Both the position numbers and the translations under genes were made by a program. The notes below the pieces were generated by a model. That model was not told where the DNA came from, searched no databases, and saw nothing but the letters and a program-made list of their open reading frames with translations. 64,000 bases of DNA from Rhodocyclaceae bacterium (GTDB lineage: Bacteria; Pseudomonadota; Gammaproteobacteria; Burkholderiales; Rhodocyclaceae), in assembly GCA_016791105.1 (NCBI GenBank), contig JAEUNM010000072.1, positions 40,369-104,368 on the forward strand, written 5' to 3'. Positions 47,704-59,541 of the stretch are shown here, piece after piece (the stretch's first letter is position 1; the number at the start of each line of letters is the position of its first letter).

Positions 47704-48012
47704 CTAGTTTTCCTCCATTACGCATGCCAAAGGGTGCTGGTGGGAACGCGCATAGGCACAAACGTGTTCCACCTTGGTGGCGGCGACATCGCGTGGAAAC
47801 ACTCCGCATACACCGACACCTTCGCGATGCACCTTCAGCATGACTCGCGTCGCCTGCTCGCGGTTCATCGAAAAGAATTTCTGCAGCACGACCACCACGA
47901 AATCCATGGGCGTGTAATCGTCATTCAGTATCATGACCTTGAATAGCGGCGGCGGCTTGACCGCGCTCTTCTTGGCTTCGAGTACCAGATCGTCCTGCTT
48001 GCGTGTAGCCAT
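47704..48012 (-). CDS. clpS: ClpS adaptor protein
   Basis: Delivers N-degron substrates to ClpAP. The 102 residues include the substrate-binding [21 protein letters not shown] core (split as [13 protein letters not shown] and DFVVVVL) and [20 protein letters not shown]. It is immediately upstream of clpA on the minus strand and divergent from the cold-shock gene. Confidence 0.97.
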   Translation of the reverse strand: MATRKQDDLVLEAKKSAVKPPPLFKVMILNDDYTPMDFVVVVLQKFFSMNREQATRVMLKVHREGVGVCGVFPRDVAATKVEHVCAYARSHQHPLACVMEEN

Positions 48013-48390
48013 GGCAACGATTCTAAACCTTAAAAGCGTTTCTGCAAGACACGAATTTGACCGCTTCGTGACAGCCGCACGGGCGTCCGCGAGGCGCTTT
48101 TTGCGGGCTGGATTCGATCGTTCCCGGCAACAATCTGGGGGCGCAAGTTCGCTCCGACAAGGGGCGCTCTGAAGGTTTCATGCTGTCGTGCAGCATGGAA
48201 TTTTCTTGACGGACTGCCTGGTCTGCGCTAAAAGCCCTTCCTGTCCGGGTTTCGTCCGAATCGCGTTTTTCCCTGTGCTGGCAGGCTTTGCGCCGCGCGT
48301 GGCGGGATGGAAAGGCGGCTGCGGTTGCAAACTTTGGGCGCTAGTTGGGGCCAGCCCCGGGGTGGAGGAGATTTTTAAAGGATTAGTTTT
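48013..48390. other. Divergent clpS / cold-shock intergenic region
   Basis: About 380 nt holding the clpS promoter (not resolved) and the promoter and long leader of the cold-shock gene. No additional gene is supported; open frames on both strands have no recognisable product. Confidence 0.55.
48206..48234 (+). promoter_or_regulatory. Candidate sigma-70 promoter of the cold-shock gene
   Basis: TTGACG and TAAAAG separated by 17 nt, giving an mRNA leader of about 150 nt before the ATG. That length is typical of cold-inducible csp genes, where the leader acts as an RNA thermosensor. Supported by position and hexamers only. Confidence 0.5.
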
Positions 48391-48594
48391 ATGGCAACGG
48401 GCACCGTGAAGTGGTTCAATGATGCAAAAGGCTATGGATTCATCACGCCGGATGATGGCAGCGAAGATTTGTTCGCGCATTTTTCCAATGTCAGGATGGA
48501 TGGATTCAAAACGCTGAAAGAAGGCCAAAAAGTAAGTTTCGAAATCGTACAAGGGCCGAAAGGCAAACAGGCCTCGAATATCCACGGGGGCTAA
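48391..48594 (+). CDS. Cold-shock domain protein (CspA family)
   Basis: A 67-residue single cold-shock domain, an RNA/ssDNA chaperone in the cytoplasm. RNP-1 (KGYGFI) and RNP-2 (DLFAHF) are intact in the order typical of the family ([18 protein letters not shown]). GGAGGAG and AAAGGA sites lie upstream. A strong bidirectional terminator follows. Confidence 0.96.
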   Translation: MATGTVKWFNDAKGYGFITPDDGSEDLFAHFSNVRMDGFKTLKEGQKVSFEIVQGPKGKQASNIHGG

Positions 48595-48612
48595 CCTCCG
48601 AGGGGAAAGAAT

Positions 48613-48643
48613 AAAAAACCCGGCGCATGCGCCGGGTTTTTTT
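48613..48643. terminator. Bidirectional terminator between csp and icd
   Basis: Perfect palindromic stem CCCGGCGC / GCGCCGGG around a short AT centre, with A6 before and T7 after. It serves the cold-shock gene on the plus strand and icd on the minus strand. Confidence 0.93.
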
Positions 48644-48682
48644 ACGCCCGCCGAGGCCTCTGGCGGGCGGCGGGCAATTGCA

Positions 48683-49930
48683 TTACATGCGCGCAATCAT
48701 GGCGTCGCCGAAGGCCGAGCAGCTCACTTCGGTGGCGCCGTCCATGAGGCGCGCGAAGTCGTAAGTGACGATCTTGTCGCCGATGGCGGCTTCCATGGAC
48801 TTGATCACCAGATCCGCGGCTTCGCGCCAGCCCAGGTGGCGCAGCATCATTTCCGCGGACAGGATGAGCGAGCCGGGGTTCACCTTGTCCAGGCCGGCGT
48901 ATTTTGGGGCCGTACCGTGGGTGGCCTCGAATACCGCGTACTGGTCGGAAATGTTGGCGCCGGGGGCGATGCCTATGCCGCCCACCTGGGCTGCCAGCGC
49001 ATCCGACACGTAATCGCCATTCAGATTCAGCGTGGCGATCACGTCATACTCGGCCGGGCGCAGCAGGATTTGCTGCAGGAACGCATCGGCGATGGCGTCC
49101 TTCACGACAATTTCGCGGTCCGTCCTGGGGTTGCGGAATTTGCACCACGGTCCGCCGTCGATCGGCTCAGCGCCGAATTCGTTCTTCGCGAGGGCATAGG
49201 CCCAGTCGCGGAAGCCGCCTTCGGTGAATTTCATGATGTTGCCCTTGTGCACGATCGTGACCGACCTGCGATCGTTGTCGACCGCATAGCGGATGGCGGC
49301 ACGCACCAGGCGCTCGGTGCCTTCGCGCGATACGGGCTTGATGCCTATGCCCGAAGTGGCCGGGAAGCGGATTTTCTTGACGCCCATTTCGTTCTGCAAA
49401 AACGCGATGATCTTGCGCGCGCCTTCCGATTCGGCCTGCCATTCGATGCCGGCATAGATGTCTTCGGTGTTCTCGCGGAATATCACCATATCCACCAGTT
49501 CCGGCTGCTTGAGCGGGGACGGTACGCCGCGGAAATAGCGCACCGGGCGCACGCACTGGTACAGATCGAGTTCCTGCCGCAACGCGACATTGAGCGAACG
49601 GATACCGCCGCCGACCGGGGTGGTCATCGGCCCTTTGATGGAAACGGAATATTTTTTCAGCGCGTCGAAAGTTTCCGTCGGCAGCCACATGTCGGGGCCG
49701 TAGAGGCGGGTGGCTTTTTCGCCGGCGTAGACCTCCACCCAACTGATCTTTTTCTTGCCGCCGTAGGCTTTGGCAACCGCCGCGTCGATCACCTTGATCA
49801 TGACCGGGGTGATATCCACGCCTATCCCGTCGCCCTCGATGAAGGGGATGATGGGGTCGTCCGGAATTGCTTGTCCGGGGATGATCTGGCTGCCCGTGGC
49901 GGGAAGTTTGATCAGGTTCGTCGCGCTCAT
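48683..49930 (-). CDS. icd: NADP-dependent isocitrate dehydrogenase
   Basis: TCA-cycle oxidative decarboxylation of isocitrate to 2-oxoglutarate. The 415-residue protein is the E. coli type, with [29 protein letters not shown] and the C-terminal NADP-binding [12 protein letters not shown]. The Ser of IRSLN (about residue 112) corresponds to the serine phosphorylated by AceK, and aceK lies divergently next to it. Start at [10 protein letters not shown] with a GGAGAAG site upstream; the longer upstream frame is not conserved. Confidence 0.97.
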   Translation of the reverse strand: MSATNLIKLPATGSQIIPGQAIPDDPIIPFIEGDGIGVDITPVMIKVIDAAVAKAYGGKKKISWVEVYAGEKATRLYGPDMWLPTETFDALKKYSVSIKGPMTTPVGGGIRSLNVALRQELDLYQCVRPVRYFRGVPSPLKQPELVDMVIFRENTEDIYAGIEWQAESEGARKIIAFLQNEMGVKKIRFPATSGIGIKPVSREGTERLVRAAIRYAVDNDRRSVTIVHKGNIMKFTEGGFRDWAYALAKNEFGAEPIDGGPWCKFRNPRTDREIVVKDAIADAFLQQILLRPAEYDVIATLNLNGDYVSDALAAQVGGIGIAPGANISDQYAVFEATHGTAPKYAGLDKVNPGSLILSAEMMLRHLGWREAADLVIKSMEAAIGDKIVTYDFARLMDGATEVSCSAFGDAMIARM

Positions 49931-50203
49931 GTCTTCTCCATCATGTGTGTGGCAAATCCTTGGCGGGATGCCGCAGTGCGGTGTCCGGGCAGGGCGGCCG
50001 GGCAGGGCCACCTGCTTGCGAGGCTGGGATGTATCGTCCGCCGCACGTGCATGCAATCCGGGGTGCGTGTTCCTCCCGGCCGAAACTGCATGGGGCGGCA
50101 TAAGTTCCGAGTACACCCATGCCAATCATAGCTTGCACGCCGCCGGCACGCGCCTGTGTCAGAATCAAAAATTTAGACCGTCGAAGGCTGGGAGACAAGG
50201 CGC

Positions 50204-51994
50204 ATGGAAAATCCGCTCGGGCCGCACCCGGTAGCGCACGCCATTGCGCAGGCCCTGATCGAAGGTTTCGACAAGCATTATCGCTTGTTCCGGCAGACCA
50301 GCGGCGAAGCCAAACTGCGCTTCGAAGCCGCCGATTGGCCGGGCCAGCAGAAGGCGGTGAAGGAGCGCATACGTTTTTACGACGCGCGGGTGCGCGAATG
50401 CGCGGAGCGGCTGCACACGGAGTTCCACGCCGATTCCCTGGACGACAACACCTGGCAACAGACCAAGCTGCTCTATATGGGGCGGCTGGTCAATCACAAG
50501 CAGCCCGAGTGCGCGGAAACCTTTTTCAATTCCGTCACCACGAAAATCCTGCACCGCACCTATTTCAACAATGACTTCATTTTTGTGCGGCCTGCGGTGT
50601 CTACCGAATACATCGGCGCCGACCCGCCTACCTACCGCAGCTACTACCCCAATGACGTAGGCCTGCGCCGGGCGATCCGCCAGATATTCGTCGAATTCCG
50701 CTGGAAGTGCAGCTTTGCCAATCTCGACAAGGATGTCGTACACGTCATGCGCGCGCTGCGCGACCACTTCAAGGGCGTGTGGCCGGAGGTCGAAGCCAAC
50801 TGTCACATCCAGGTGCTCGGGTCGGCGTTTTACCGTAACAAGGCCGCCTATGTGATCGGCAAGGGCGTGAACGGGCATCTGGAAATTCCATTCGTGATCC
50901 CGGTGCTGCACAACCGTGTCGGACGCTTGCTGCTGGATTCCATCCTGCTCGATGTCGGGCTTATCAGCATGCTGTTTTCGCTGTCGCGTGCCTATTTCAT
51001 GGTCGATATGGACGTACCGTCCGCCTACGTGCAGTTTCTGCGCACGCTCATGCCGGCCAAGCCGCGTTCGGAGTTGTACACGATGATCGGCCTGGGCAAG
51101 CAGGGCAAAACCATGTTTTACCGCGACCTGCTGCACCACCTGCACCACTCGGCCGACAATTTCGTCGAAGCGCCGGGCATACGCGGGCTGGTCATGCACG
51201 TATTCATGCTGCCTTCGTATCCCTATGTGTTCAAAATCATCAAGGACAAATTCGGCTTGTCCAAGGACACCGACCGCGACACCGTAAAAAGCAAGTTCGT
51301 GATGGTGAAGCAGGTGGATCGCGTCGGGCGCATGGCCGATACCCTGGAATTTTCCGAACTGGCCCTGCCGCGCAAACGCTTTTCGCGGGCCCTGCTGGAC
51401 AGCCTGTTCGAACTAGCGCCGTCCATCGTGGAAGAGGACGGCGACGACCTCATCATCAAGCACTGTTATATCGAGCGGCGCATGATTCCGCTCAACATGT
51501 ACCTCGAATCGGCCAGCGAAACGCAGATAGACCAGATCGTATGCGAATACGGCAATGCGATCCGGCAGCTTGCCCTGGCGAACATTTTTCCGGGCGACCT
51601 GTTGTGGAAAAATTTTGGCGTCACCCGCTTCGGCCGCGTGGTGTTCTACGACTACGACGAAATCGAATACCTCACCGACTGCAATTTCCGCCGCATTCCG
51701 CCAGCGCCTTATCCGGACATGGAATTGTCCGGCGAGGTCTGGTATTCGGTGGCGCGCAACGATGTGTTCCCGGAGGAATTCGGCACATTCCTGCTCGCCA
51801 ATCCCAAGGTGCGCAAAGCCTTCATGAAGCACCACGCCGATCTTCTGCGGCCGGAGTTCTGGCAGCGCACGCAGGAGCGCATACGCTGTGGATCGCTGGA
51901 AGATTTTTACCCCTATCCCGAAGAATTGCGCTTTACGCGGCGCTACCGGTGCGACCGCCAGGCCGTAGCCGGCGCGCCGCTGGCCGGCGATTGA
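50204..51994 (+). CDS. aceK: Isocitrate dehydrogenase kinase/phosphatase
   Basis: Bifunctional enzyme that phosphorylates Icd to switch carbon into the glyoxylate bypass and dephosphorylates it when TCA flux is needed. The 596-residue protein shows the family's [29 protein letters not shown] and [17 protein letters not shown] segments. It is divergent from icd with a 273-nt gap, and separate from aceA, unlike the aceBAK operon of enterics. Confidence 0.97.
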   Translation: MENPLGPHPVAHAIAQALIEGFDKHYRLFRQTSGEAKLRFEAADWPGQQKAVKERIRFYDARVRECAERLHTEFHADSLDDNTWQQTKLLYMGRLVNHKQPECAETFFNSVTTKILHRTYFNNDFIFVRPAVSTEYIGADPPTYRSYYPNDVGLRRAIRQIFVEFRWKCSFANLDKDVVHVMRALRDHFKGVWPEVEANCHIQVLGSAFYRNKAAYVIGKGVNGHLEIPFVIPVLHNRVGRLLLDSILLDVGLISMLFSLSRAYFMVDMDVPSAYVQFLRTLMPAKPRSELYTMIGLGKQGKTMFYRDLLHHLHHSADNFVEAPGIRGLVMHVFMLPSYPYVFKIIKDKFGLSKDTDRDTVKSKFVMVKQVDRVGRMADTLEFSELALPRKRFSRALLDSLFELAPSIVEEDGDDLIIKHCYIERRMIPLNMYLESASETQIDQIVCEYGNAIRQLALANIFPGDLLWKNFGVTRFGRVVFYDYDEIEYLTDCNFRRIPPAPYPDMELSGEVWYSVARNDVFPEEFGTFLLANPKVRKAFMKHHADLLRPEFWQRTQERIRCGSLEDFYPYPEELRFTRRYRCDRQAVAGAPLAGD

Positions 51995-52001
51995 AGCCTC
52001 C

Positions 52002-52589
52002 ATGTCCGCCGCGCAGCCGCTCATCCTGTTCAACAAGCCCTACGGGGTGCTGTGCCAGTTTTCCGGTGGCGGTGAGCGCGCCACGCTGGCTGACTTCATA
52101 GCTGTGCCGGATGTCTATCCGGCCGGCCGGCTGGACGCCGACAGCGAAGGTCTGCTCGCCCTCACCAGCGACGGCCGCCTGCAAGCGCGCATCGCGCATC
52201 CGGGCAACAAGCTCGCCAAACGCTATTGGGTACAGGTGGAGGGCCGGCCGGACCAGGCGGCCTTGCGGCAACTTGCGGCCGGCGTGCTGCTGGACGGCCA
52301 GCCGACCTTGCCGGCGCGCGTGCGGCGCATCGAACAACCCGCCGGGCTGTGGGAGCGCGTGCCGCCCATACGCGTGCGACTGGCCATCCCGACCGACTGG
52401 CTGGAAATCGAATTGCGCGAGGGCCGCAACCGGCAGGTGCGGCGCATGACGGCCGCAGTGGGCCATCCGACCTTGAGGCTGGTCCGCGCCGCAATCGGCC
52501 CGTGGCGCCTGGATGGACTGGCGCCGGGGCAGTGGCGCTACGAAAATCCCGGCGATCTGTTGTCAACCGGCCGTGCGGGCTGGCGTTGA
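52002..52589 (+). CDS. rluE: 23S rRNA pseudouridine(2457) synthase, RluE/RsuA family
   Basis: Converts a specific uridine of 23S rRNA to pseudouridine. The 195-residue protein lacks the S4 domain and has the catalytic [12 protein letters not shown] (Asp about 47), and [11 protein letters not shown] near the C-terminus. This short form matches RluE. It starts 7 nt after aceK, so they are probably co-transcribed. Confidence 0.9.
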   Translation: MSAAQPLILFNKPYGVLCQFSGGGERATLADFIAVPDVYPAGRLDADSEGLLALTSDGRLQARIAHPGNKLAKRYWVQVEGRPDQAALRQLAAGVLLDGQPTLPARVRRIEQPAGLWERVPPIRVRLAIPTDWLEIELREGRNRQVRRMTAAVGHPTLRLVRAAIGPWRLDGLAPGQWRYENPGDLLSTGRAGWR

Positions 52590-52650
52590 TTGCCGTGATC
52601 CCGGCGCTGGTGCCGGGGTCGTGTGTCTATCCTGTTGAGGAACCTTAAAA

Positions 52651-52854
52651 ATGAACAAGCTTCTGTCCGCTCTTATCGCCGGTCTGTTTGCAGTGACCAC
52701 CCAAGTCGCCCTGGCTGCCGATGCGCCTGCTGCGCCGGCTGCCGGCGATGCACCCAAGGCCGAAACCGCCAAGCCCGCCAAGAAGGCCAAAAAAGCCAAA
52801 AAGGCCACGAAGAGCAAGAAAGCTGCCGCTGCCGCCGACGCGCCTGCCAAGTAA
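52651..52854 (+). CDS. Small secreted Lys/Ala-rich protein
   Basis: Predicted 67-residue protein: a clean signal peptide (MNKLLSALIAGLFAVTTQVALA) then a 45-residue mature part made almost only of Ala, Pro, Lys, Asp and Thr, with KKAKKAKKATKSKK. Highly cationic and probably disordered. Similar small Ala/Lys-rich exported proteins are frequent in betaproteobacteria but have no assigned function. It has its own terminator. Confidence 0.75.
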   Translation: MNKLLSALIAGLFAVTTQVALAADAPAAPAAGDAPKAETAKPAKKAKKAKKATKSKKAAAAADAPAK

Positions 52855-52872
52855 GGCTTCGCTTCGGCACAG

Positions 52873-52903
52873 AAAGGCGGCAGGGCAACCTGCCGCTTTT
52901 TTT
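52873..52903 (+). terminator. Terminator of the small secreted protein gene
   Basis: Stem GCGGCAGG / CCTGCCGC with a GCAA tetraloop and a following T7 run, about 20 nt after the stop codon. Confidence 0.93.
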
Positions 52904-52964
52904 GCGCGCCAAGCGCTGCCGTATGATGAAACACCCCCACCTTTGCTTCGTTCCTGCCCGCACG

Positions 52965-53420
52965 ATGCGTAAATTTTTCCCGGCCACGCGCGCGATCACC
53001 GCATGTGCCGCAATCCTTTTCGCAGGCCACGGCATGGCGGCCGAGTTCGAGCCGGTGGAAATCAGCATAGGCCTGTACCGTATCCAGGCCGAACTGGCGC
53101 GCACGCCGGAAGCGCGCGAACAAGGCCTCATGTTCCGCAAATCGATGCCGGCCGGGCGCGGCATGCTGTTCGCGTTTCCGCAAAGCGGCTACATCTGCAT
53201 GTGGATGAAAAACACCGACATTCCGCTGTCTGCGGCATTCATGGATGCCAGCGGTACCATCATCAATATCGAAGACATGCAGCCGCAGACCGAAGCCAAC
53301 CACTGCGGCGCCAAAGCCACCGCTTACGTGCTGGAAATGAATGCCGGCTGGTTCAAGCAGCACCGCATCGGGCCGGGCCAGCGCATATCCGGGCTGGAAA
53401 CTTTGCCGCGCGCGCGTTGA
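52965..53420 (+). CDS. Exported DUF192 protein
   Basis: Predicted 151-residue protein: a signal peptide (MRKFFPATRAITACAAILFAG, in part, to GMAA) and one DUF192 domain with ELARTPEAREQGLMFRKSMP, GMLFAFP, MWMKNTDIPL and the late CGAKATAYVLEMNAGW. The biochemical role of DUF192 is not established. Two earlier in-frame Met codons (52923, 52926) exist; none has a good ribosome-binding site, and this start gives the best signal peptide. Confidence 0.85.
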   Translation: MRKFFPATRAITACAAILFAGHGMAAEFEPVEISIGLYRIQAELARTPEAREQGLMFRKSMPAGRGMLFAFPQSGYICMWMKNTDIPLSAAFMDASGTIINIEDMQPQTEANHCGAKATAYVLEMNAGWFKQHRIGPGQRISGLETLPRAR

Positions 53421-53436
53421 ACGCCCGCGGCGCCAC

Positions 53437-53628
53437 TCAATTCGATTGTTCGGACCACAATTTGCCCGCTGTTGCCCAGTTGTGGCGCGGAATGTCGTGG
53501 ATGATGATATCCACGGCGCCGGGCGCACAGTTCAGCACGCGGCAGGTGGCTTCCGTGATAGCCGCCACCAGTTCGCGTTTTTCCTCGTGGCTGCGGCCTT
53601 CAAACATTTCAATGTGGTAAGTGGGCAT
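53437..53628 (-). CDS. 4-oxalocrotonate tautomerase family protein
   Basis: A 63-residue protein with the catalytic N-terminal Pro exposed after Met removal (MPTYHIEMFEGRS). The length is typical of 4-OT subunits, which assemble as hexamers. The C-terminal half (VDIIIHDIPRHNWATAGKLWSEQ) fits the family. The substrate is unknown. Start set at the Met before the conserved Pro. It is convergent with the DUF192 gene. Confidence 0.87.
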   Translation of the reverse strand: MPTYHIEMFEGRSHEEKRELVAAITEATCRVLNCAPGAVDIIIHDIPRHNWATAGKLWSEQSN

Positions 53629-53777
53629 GGCTGCGTCCTGGTGGTGATCGATGCGCCAGCATATACCGGCTTCGCGGCGCTGCGGCCGGCACGGTGGCTG
53701 GCAAGTTTGGCGGCGTACAATCAAAGCACGCGGGGTGCCGGGTGCGGTGCCCCGGCTGCACGCGAGGAGGTCGAATA

Positions 53778-54794
53778 ATGGCTGCGAATCTGCAACAACT
53801 GGTGGCCGGCGCGCCCAAGGCCGAACTGCACATGCACATCGAAGGTTCGCTCGAACCGGAACTGATGTTCGAACTGGCAGCGAAAAATGCGGTGTCGATC
53901 CCTTACCCGACCGTGGATGCCGTGCGCGCTGCTTACCAATTTAGCGACCTGCAGTCCTTCCTCGACATTTATTACGCGGGCGCTGCGGTGCTGTTGCACG
54001 AAGAAGATTTTTACGCCATGACGCGCGCCTATCTCGAGCGTGCGCACGCCGACAACGTCGTTCATACCGAAATATTTTTTGATCCACAAACCCATACCGC
54101 GCGCGGCGTGCCGTTTCAGGTGGTGGTGGAAGGCATTACGCGCGCGCTGGCCGAGGCGCAGCGCCGCTACGGCATGGGGTATCGGCTCATCCTGTGCTTT
54201 TTGCGCCATCTGAGCGAAGCCGATGCCTTTGCCACGCTGGAACAGGCGGTGCCGCATCTTGGCCTGATACACGGCGTGGGCCTCGATTCTTCCGAGCGCG
54301 GCCACCCGCCGTCCAAGTTCGAACGCGTGTTTGCGCGCGCGCGCGAGCTGGGCCTGCGCGTGGTTGCCCACGCGGGCGAGGAGGGGCCGCCTGCCTATAT
54401 CTACGAGGCGCTGGATTTGCTGAAGGTGGAGCGCATCGACCACGGCGTGCGCGCGCTCGAAGACGCGGCGCTGGTGGCGCGGCTCGCGGCGAGCCGCATG
54501 CCGCTTACCGTGTGCCCGCTGTCCAACGTCAAGCTATGCGTATTTCCGCGCCTGGCCGAGCACAATTTGCGCCGCCTGCTGGCGGCCGGGCTGTGCGCCA
54601 CGGTCAATTCGGACGACCCCGCCTATTTCGGCGGCTATATCAACGAAAATTTCCGCCAGACCGCCGCTGCGCTGGACCTGACCCGCGACGAACTATATCG
54701 CCTGCTGAAAAACGGCTTCGAAGCCGCCTTCCTGACCGACGCCGAGCGCGCGCAGCATTACGCCGCGCTCGATGGCTACTGGCAATCCCTCTGA
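53778..54794 (+). CDS. Adenine deaminase (adenosine-deaminase superfamily)
   Basis: Metal-dependent purine salvage enzyme, adenine to hypoxanthine. The 338-residue protein has HMHIEGSLEPELMFELAAKN, HTEIFFDPQTHT, VAHAGEEGPPAYI, IDHGVRA and NSDDPAYFGGYINENF. This set marks the type of adenine deaminase found in Pseudomonas and yeast (Aah1-like), not a classical adenosine deaminase. GAGGAGG precedes the start. No xanthine or purine operon genes are adjacent. Confidence 0.9.
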   Translation: MAANLQQLVAGAPKAELHMHIEGSLEPELMFELAAKNAVSIPYPTVDAVRAAYQFSDLQSFLDIYYAGAAVLLHEEDFYAMTRAYLERAHADNVVHTEIFFDPQTHTARGVPFQVVVEGITRALAEAQRRYGMGYRLILCFLRHLSEADAFATLEQAVPHLGLIHGVGLDSSERGHPPSKFERVFARARELGLRVVAHAGEEGPPAYIYEALDLLKVERIDHGVRALEDAALVARLAASRMPLTVCPLSNVKLCVFPRLAEHNLRRLLAAGLCATVNSDDPAYFGGYINENFRQTAAALDLTRDELYRLLKNGFEAAFLTDAERAQHYAALDGYWQSL

Positions 54795-54898
54795 AATTTT
54801 GCGACCTGGCCGTGCCGCCATGCGTGGCGCGGCGATGCGGCCCGCCGCGGCCGCGGGCGGCCATTTTGCTGGGCTGCAAAATTTTCTTTGCCGACACT

Positions 54899-54928
54899 CT
54901 TGAAAAGCGCGCTGGGCGCCATTATTAT
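54899..54928 (+). promoter_or_regulatory. groESL promoter (sigma-70 type, with sigma-32-like elements)
   Basis: TTGAAA (54900-54905) and TATTAT (54923-54928) are 17 nt apart. The same stretch also reads CTTGAAA-N13-CCATTATTA, a plausible sigma-32 match. The CIRCE operator starts at the last base of the -10 region, so repressor binding would occlude the promoter. Confidence 0.7.
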
Positions 54929-54954
54929 TAGCACTCGTCAGTGATGAGTGCTAA
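54928..54954 (+). promoter_or_regulatory. CIRCE operator (HrcA site)
   Basis: Perfect match to the CIRCE consensus: TTAGCACTC, a 9-nt spacer, GAGTGCTAA. It lies 73 nt before the groES ATG. It implies an HrcA repressor elsewhere in the genome. Confidence 0.97.
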
Positions 54955-55026
54955 CAGCGCCGCACCGATCGGATCAACCCACGCGGCGGCTCAGACCGCC
55001 GGATTTTTTTGAATCAGGAGAAGACG

Positions 55027-55317
55027 ATGAAAATCCGTCCGTTGCATGATCGTGTTCTGGTCAAGCGCTTGGAAGAAGAGCGCCGTACCGCTTCCGGTAT
55101 CGTAATTCCCGACACGGCCGCGGAAAAACCAGATCAAGGCGAAATTCTGGCCGTAGGCACCGGAAAGATTCTCGAAGACGGCAATGTGCGCCCGATGGCT
55201 GTCAAGGTGGGCGAGCGCGTGCTGTTCGGCAAGTATTCCGGCCAGACCGTAAAGATCGATGGCGAGGAACTGCTCGTCATGCGCGAAGAAGACATCATGG
55301 GCGTGGTCGAGGCCTGA
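55027..55317 (+). CDS. groES: Co-chaperonin GroES
   Basis: Heptameric lid of the GroEL chamber. The 96-residue product is full length ([14 protein letters not shown]; mobile loop [19 protein letters not shown], in part). The start has an AGGAG site 8 nt upstream. It is under CIRCE control and followed by groEL after 40 nt. Confidence 0.98.
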   Translation: MKIRPLHDRVLVKRLEEERRTASGIVIPDTAAEKPDQGEILAVGTGKILEDGNVRPMAVKVGERVLFGKYSGQTVKIDGEELLVMREEDIMGVVEA

Positions 55318-55354
55318 GGCCCGGCATCCCCGCAGATCAAGCACAAGGAGCTGA

Positions 55355-57007
<1,653 letters not shown>

Positions 57008-57023
57008 GTCCCGCCCCTGCGGC

Positions 57024-57055
57024 AAAAAGGCCCCGCTGATGCGGGGCCTTTTTTT
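57024..57055 (+). terminator. Terminator of groESL
   Basis: Stem AAGGCCCCGC / GCGGGGCCTT with a TGAT loop and a T7 run just after the groEL stop. Confidence 0.94.
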
Positions 57056-57404
57056 ATGCGCGAAAGCGCCCGATGTGGCCCGCAGACGGGCACGCAACAA
57101 CGCGAAGTGGCGCCAGGCAGTGCGCGTGTTAGAATCGCAGATCAGCTCACGGGGCAGGCCGTGCAGCGGGGTTCAAGCTTGGTCGGAAGATGTCTGGCAG
57201 GTACGAACGGCTCTGATGTAACTAAAGCCGCTGCCGGAAAAAAGGCGGTGGGGAGTCACCCAGTGCAGGGATAGGGCGCTCCCCGAGGCACGCCTTTACC
57301 TTGCGGAAGTGGCAAGCCCCCAAAGACCGAACAAAAAGGAGAACAGCGAGGCGAACTATATTTGGCTTCGCTTACGCTAGTCTTACGCACGATTCGGGGG
57401 GTGC
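57056..57404 (+). ncRNA. Putative structured leader of the TctDE-like operon (unidentified)
   Basis: About 350 nt before the response regulator with a possible -10 box TAGAAT at 57130-57135. The transcript could form several hairpins: CACGG / CCGTG near 57150, CGGCT / AGCCG near 57207-57230, AAAGGCG (57241-57247) with CGCCTTT (57291-57297) enclosing GGGGAG (57250-57255) with CTCCCC (57279-57284), and CTTGC / GCAAG near 57300-57320. It does not match any riboswitch or small RNA consensus I know (compared by eye with GEMM, cobalamin, TPP, FMN, glycine, fluoride, 6S, tmRNA, RNase P). The RNA nature is inferred from structure only. Confidence 0.35.
57372..57388 (+). promoter_or_regulatory. Direct repeat TTACGC, probable response-regulator site
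   Basis: TTACGC at 57372-57377 and again at 57383-57388, exactly 11 bp apart, just before the ATG of an OmpR-family regulator. Tandem half-sites with one-helical-turn spacing are the usual binding mode of that family, so autoregulation is likely. Confidence 0.5.
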
Positions 57405-58065
<661 letters not shown>

Positions 58066-58079
<14 letters not shown>

Positions 58080-59541
58080 GCGGCTGCGGCCCGGCGCCGG
58101 CAAGGGCGAACCTGCCGAACTTAATTCGCTATTCGGCGAGATACTCGACTGGCTGCTGGCGCCGTTGCTGTTTTTGTGGCCCATCAGCGTTGCCCTCACG
58201 CATCACGTGGCGAGCCAGATCGCCAATGTTCCGTATGACAAAACATTGGCCGAAAACGTGTCGGCCATCGCCCGCCTGGTGCGCGCAAATGGCCCCCAGG
58301 TAAGCCTTAACTTGCCGGCGCCGGCACGTGCGCTGTTGCGCGCCAATGACGAAGACACGGTCTATTTTCAGTTGCGCGGCGCGCGCGGCGAGTGGGTGGC
58401 CGGCGATGCGGACATTCCCGCCGTTGCGGTGCCGGAAGACATGCAGCCCGACGTCGTGTATTACCGTGACGAAGAGCTGGCTGGCGAGGACGTGCGGGTG
58501 GCCTACCTGTTCATGAACACCGGCGCTGCCGACACCGGCCGGCTGGCGCTGGTGCAGGTGGCGGAAACGCGCAACAAGCGCAGCGCGCTGGCGTCCCGCA
58601 TCGTGTCCGGCGTGTTGCTGCCGCAATTCGCCATTATTCCGCTCGCCGTGCTGCTGGTCTATGTCGGACTGGGGCGCGGCATTGCGCCGCTGCGGCGGCT
58701 GCAAGGCATCATCGCGCGGCGGCGCCCGAGCGATTTATCTCCCATTACGATGCGCGGCCTGCCGGAAGAGGTGCGGCCGGTCATCGAAGCGTTCAACGAC
58801 ATGATGGAGCGCCTCGAACAGAACCAGCAGGCGCAACAGCGCTTCATCGCCGACGCCGCGCACCAGATGCGCACGCCGCTCACCGGGCTTAAAATGCAGG
58901 CCGATCTTGCCCTGCACGAAGAAGACCCGCACGAATTGCATCGTTCGCTCGAACACATACGCTCGGCCGCCGACCGCGCCGCCCACCTCATCAACCAGTT
59001 GTTGTCGCTGGCGCGCGCGGAAGCCAGTTCGGAAACCATCAACGCAGTGGAATCGCTCGATCTGGAGCGCGTCATTCCCGAAATCGTGCGCGAGTGGGTG
59101 ACGCAGGCGCGCGCCAAGCACATCGATTTTGGCGTCGAAACCACCGGCTGGCCGCTGGTGATCGACGGTTCGCCGGCACTATTGCGCGAACTGTTCAAAA
59201 ACCTGATCGACAACGCGATCAAATACACGCCCAAAGGCGGCACCGTGACAGTGCGGCTAAAAAGCAGCGAATTCGCCATCGTCGAGGTGGAGGATAGCGG
59301 CGTGGGCATACCCGAATCCGAGCGCGACCTGGTGTTCGAGCGCTTTTATCGCGTGCTGGGCAATAGTGCCGATGGCAGCGGCCTGGGGCTTGCCATCGTG
59401 CGCGAAATTGCTGATCTGCACCGCGCCAACGTACTGATCCGCAGCGGCATCGGCGGTCGCGGCAGCGTATTCCAGGTGGTATTCCCGCGTGCCCGCGTGC
59501 GCCCGATAGCGGCCGAAACCGCGCCCGAGCCTGCCTCGTAA
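58066..59541 (+). CDS. Sensor histidine kinase (TctE-like)
   Basis: Inner-membrane kinase of 491 residues. Helices at about 28-48 and 183-203 enclose a periplasmic 2CSK-type N-terminal sensor domain. HAMP-like helix, HisKA with H266 in DAAHQMRTPLTGLK, and HATPase with LIDNAIKYTPKGG, VEDSGVGIP and GSGLGLAIVREIA follow. The start with GGAAAAG upstream overlaps the regulator stop. It lies directly upstream of the DUF485 and symporter genes, so it probably senses their substrate. Confidence 0.93.

Noticed and set aside
57130..57330. c-di-GMP, cobalamin or fluoride riboswitch, or permuted tmRNA
   Set aside because: None of the conserved core sequences of these RNAs can be aligned by eye; only the presence of hairpins is supported.
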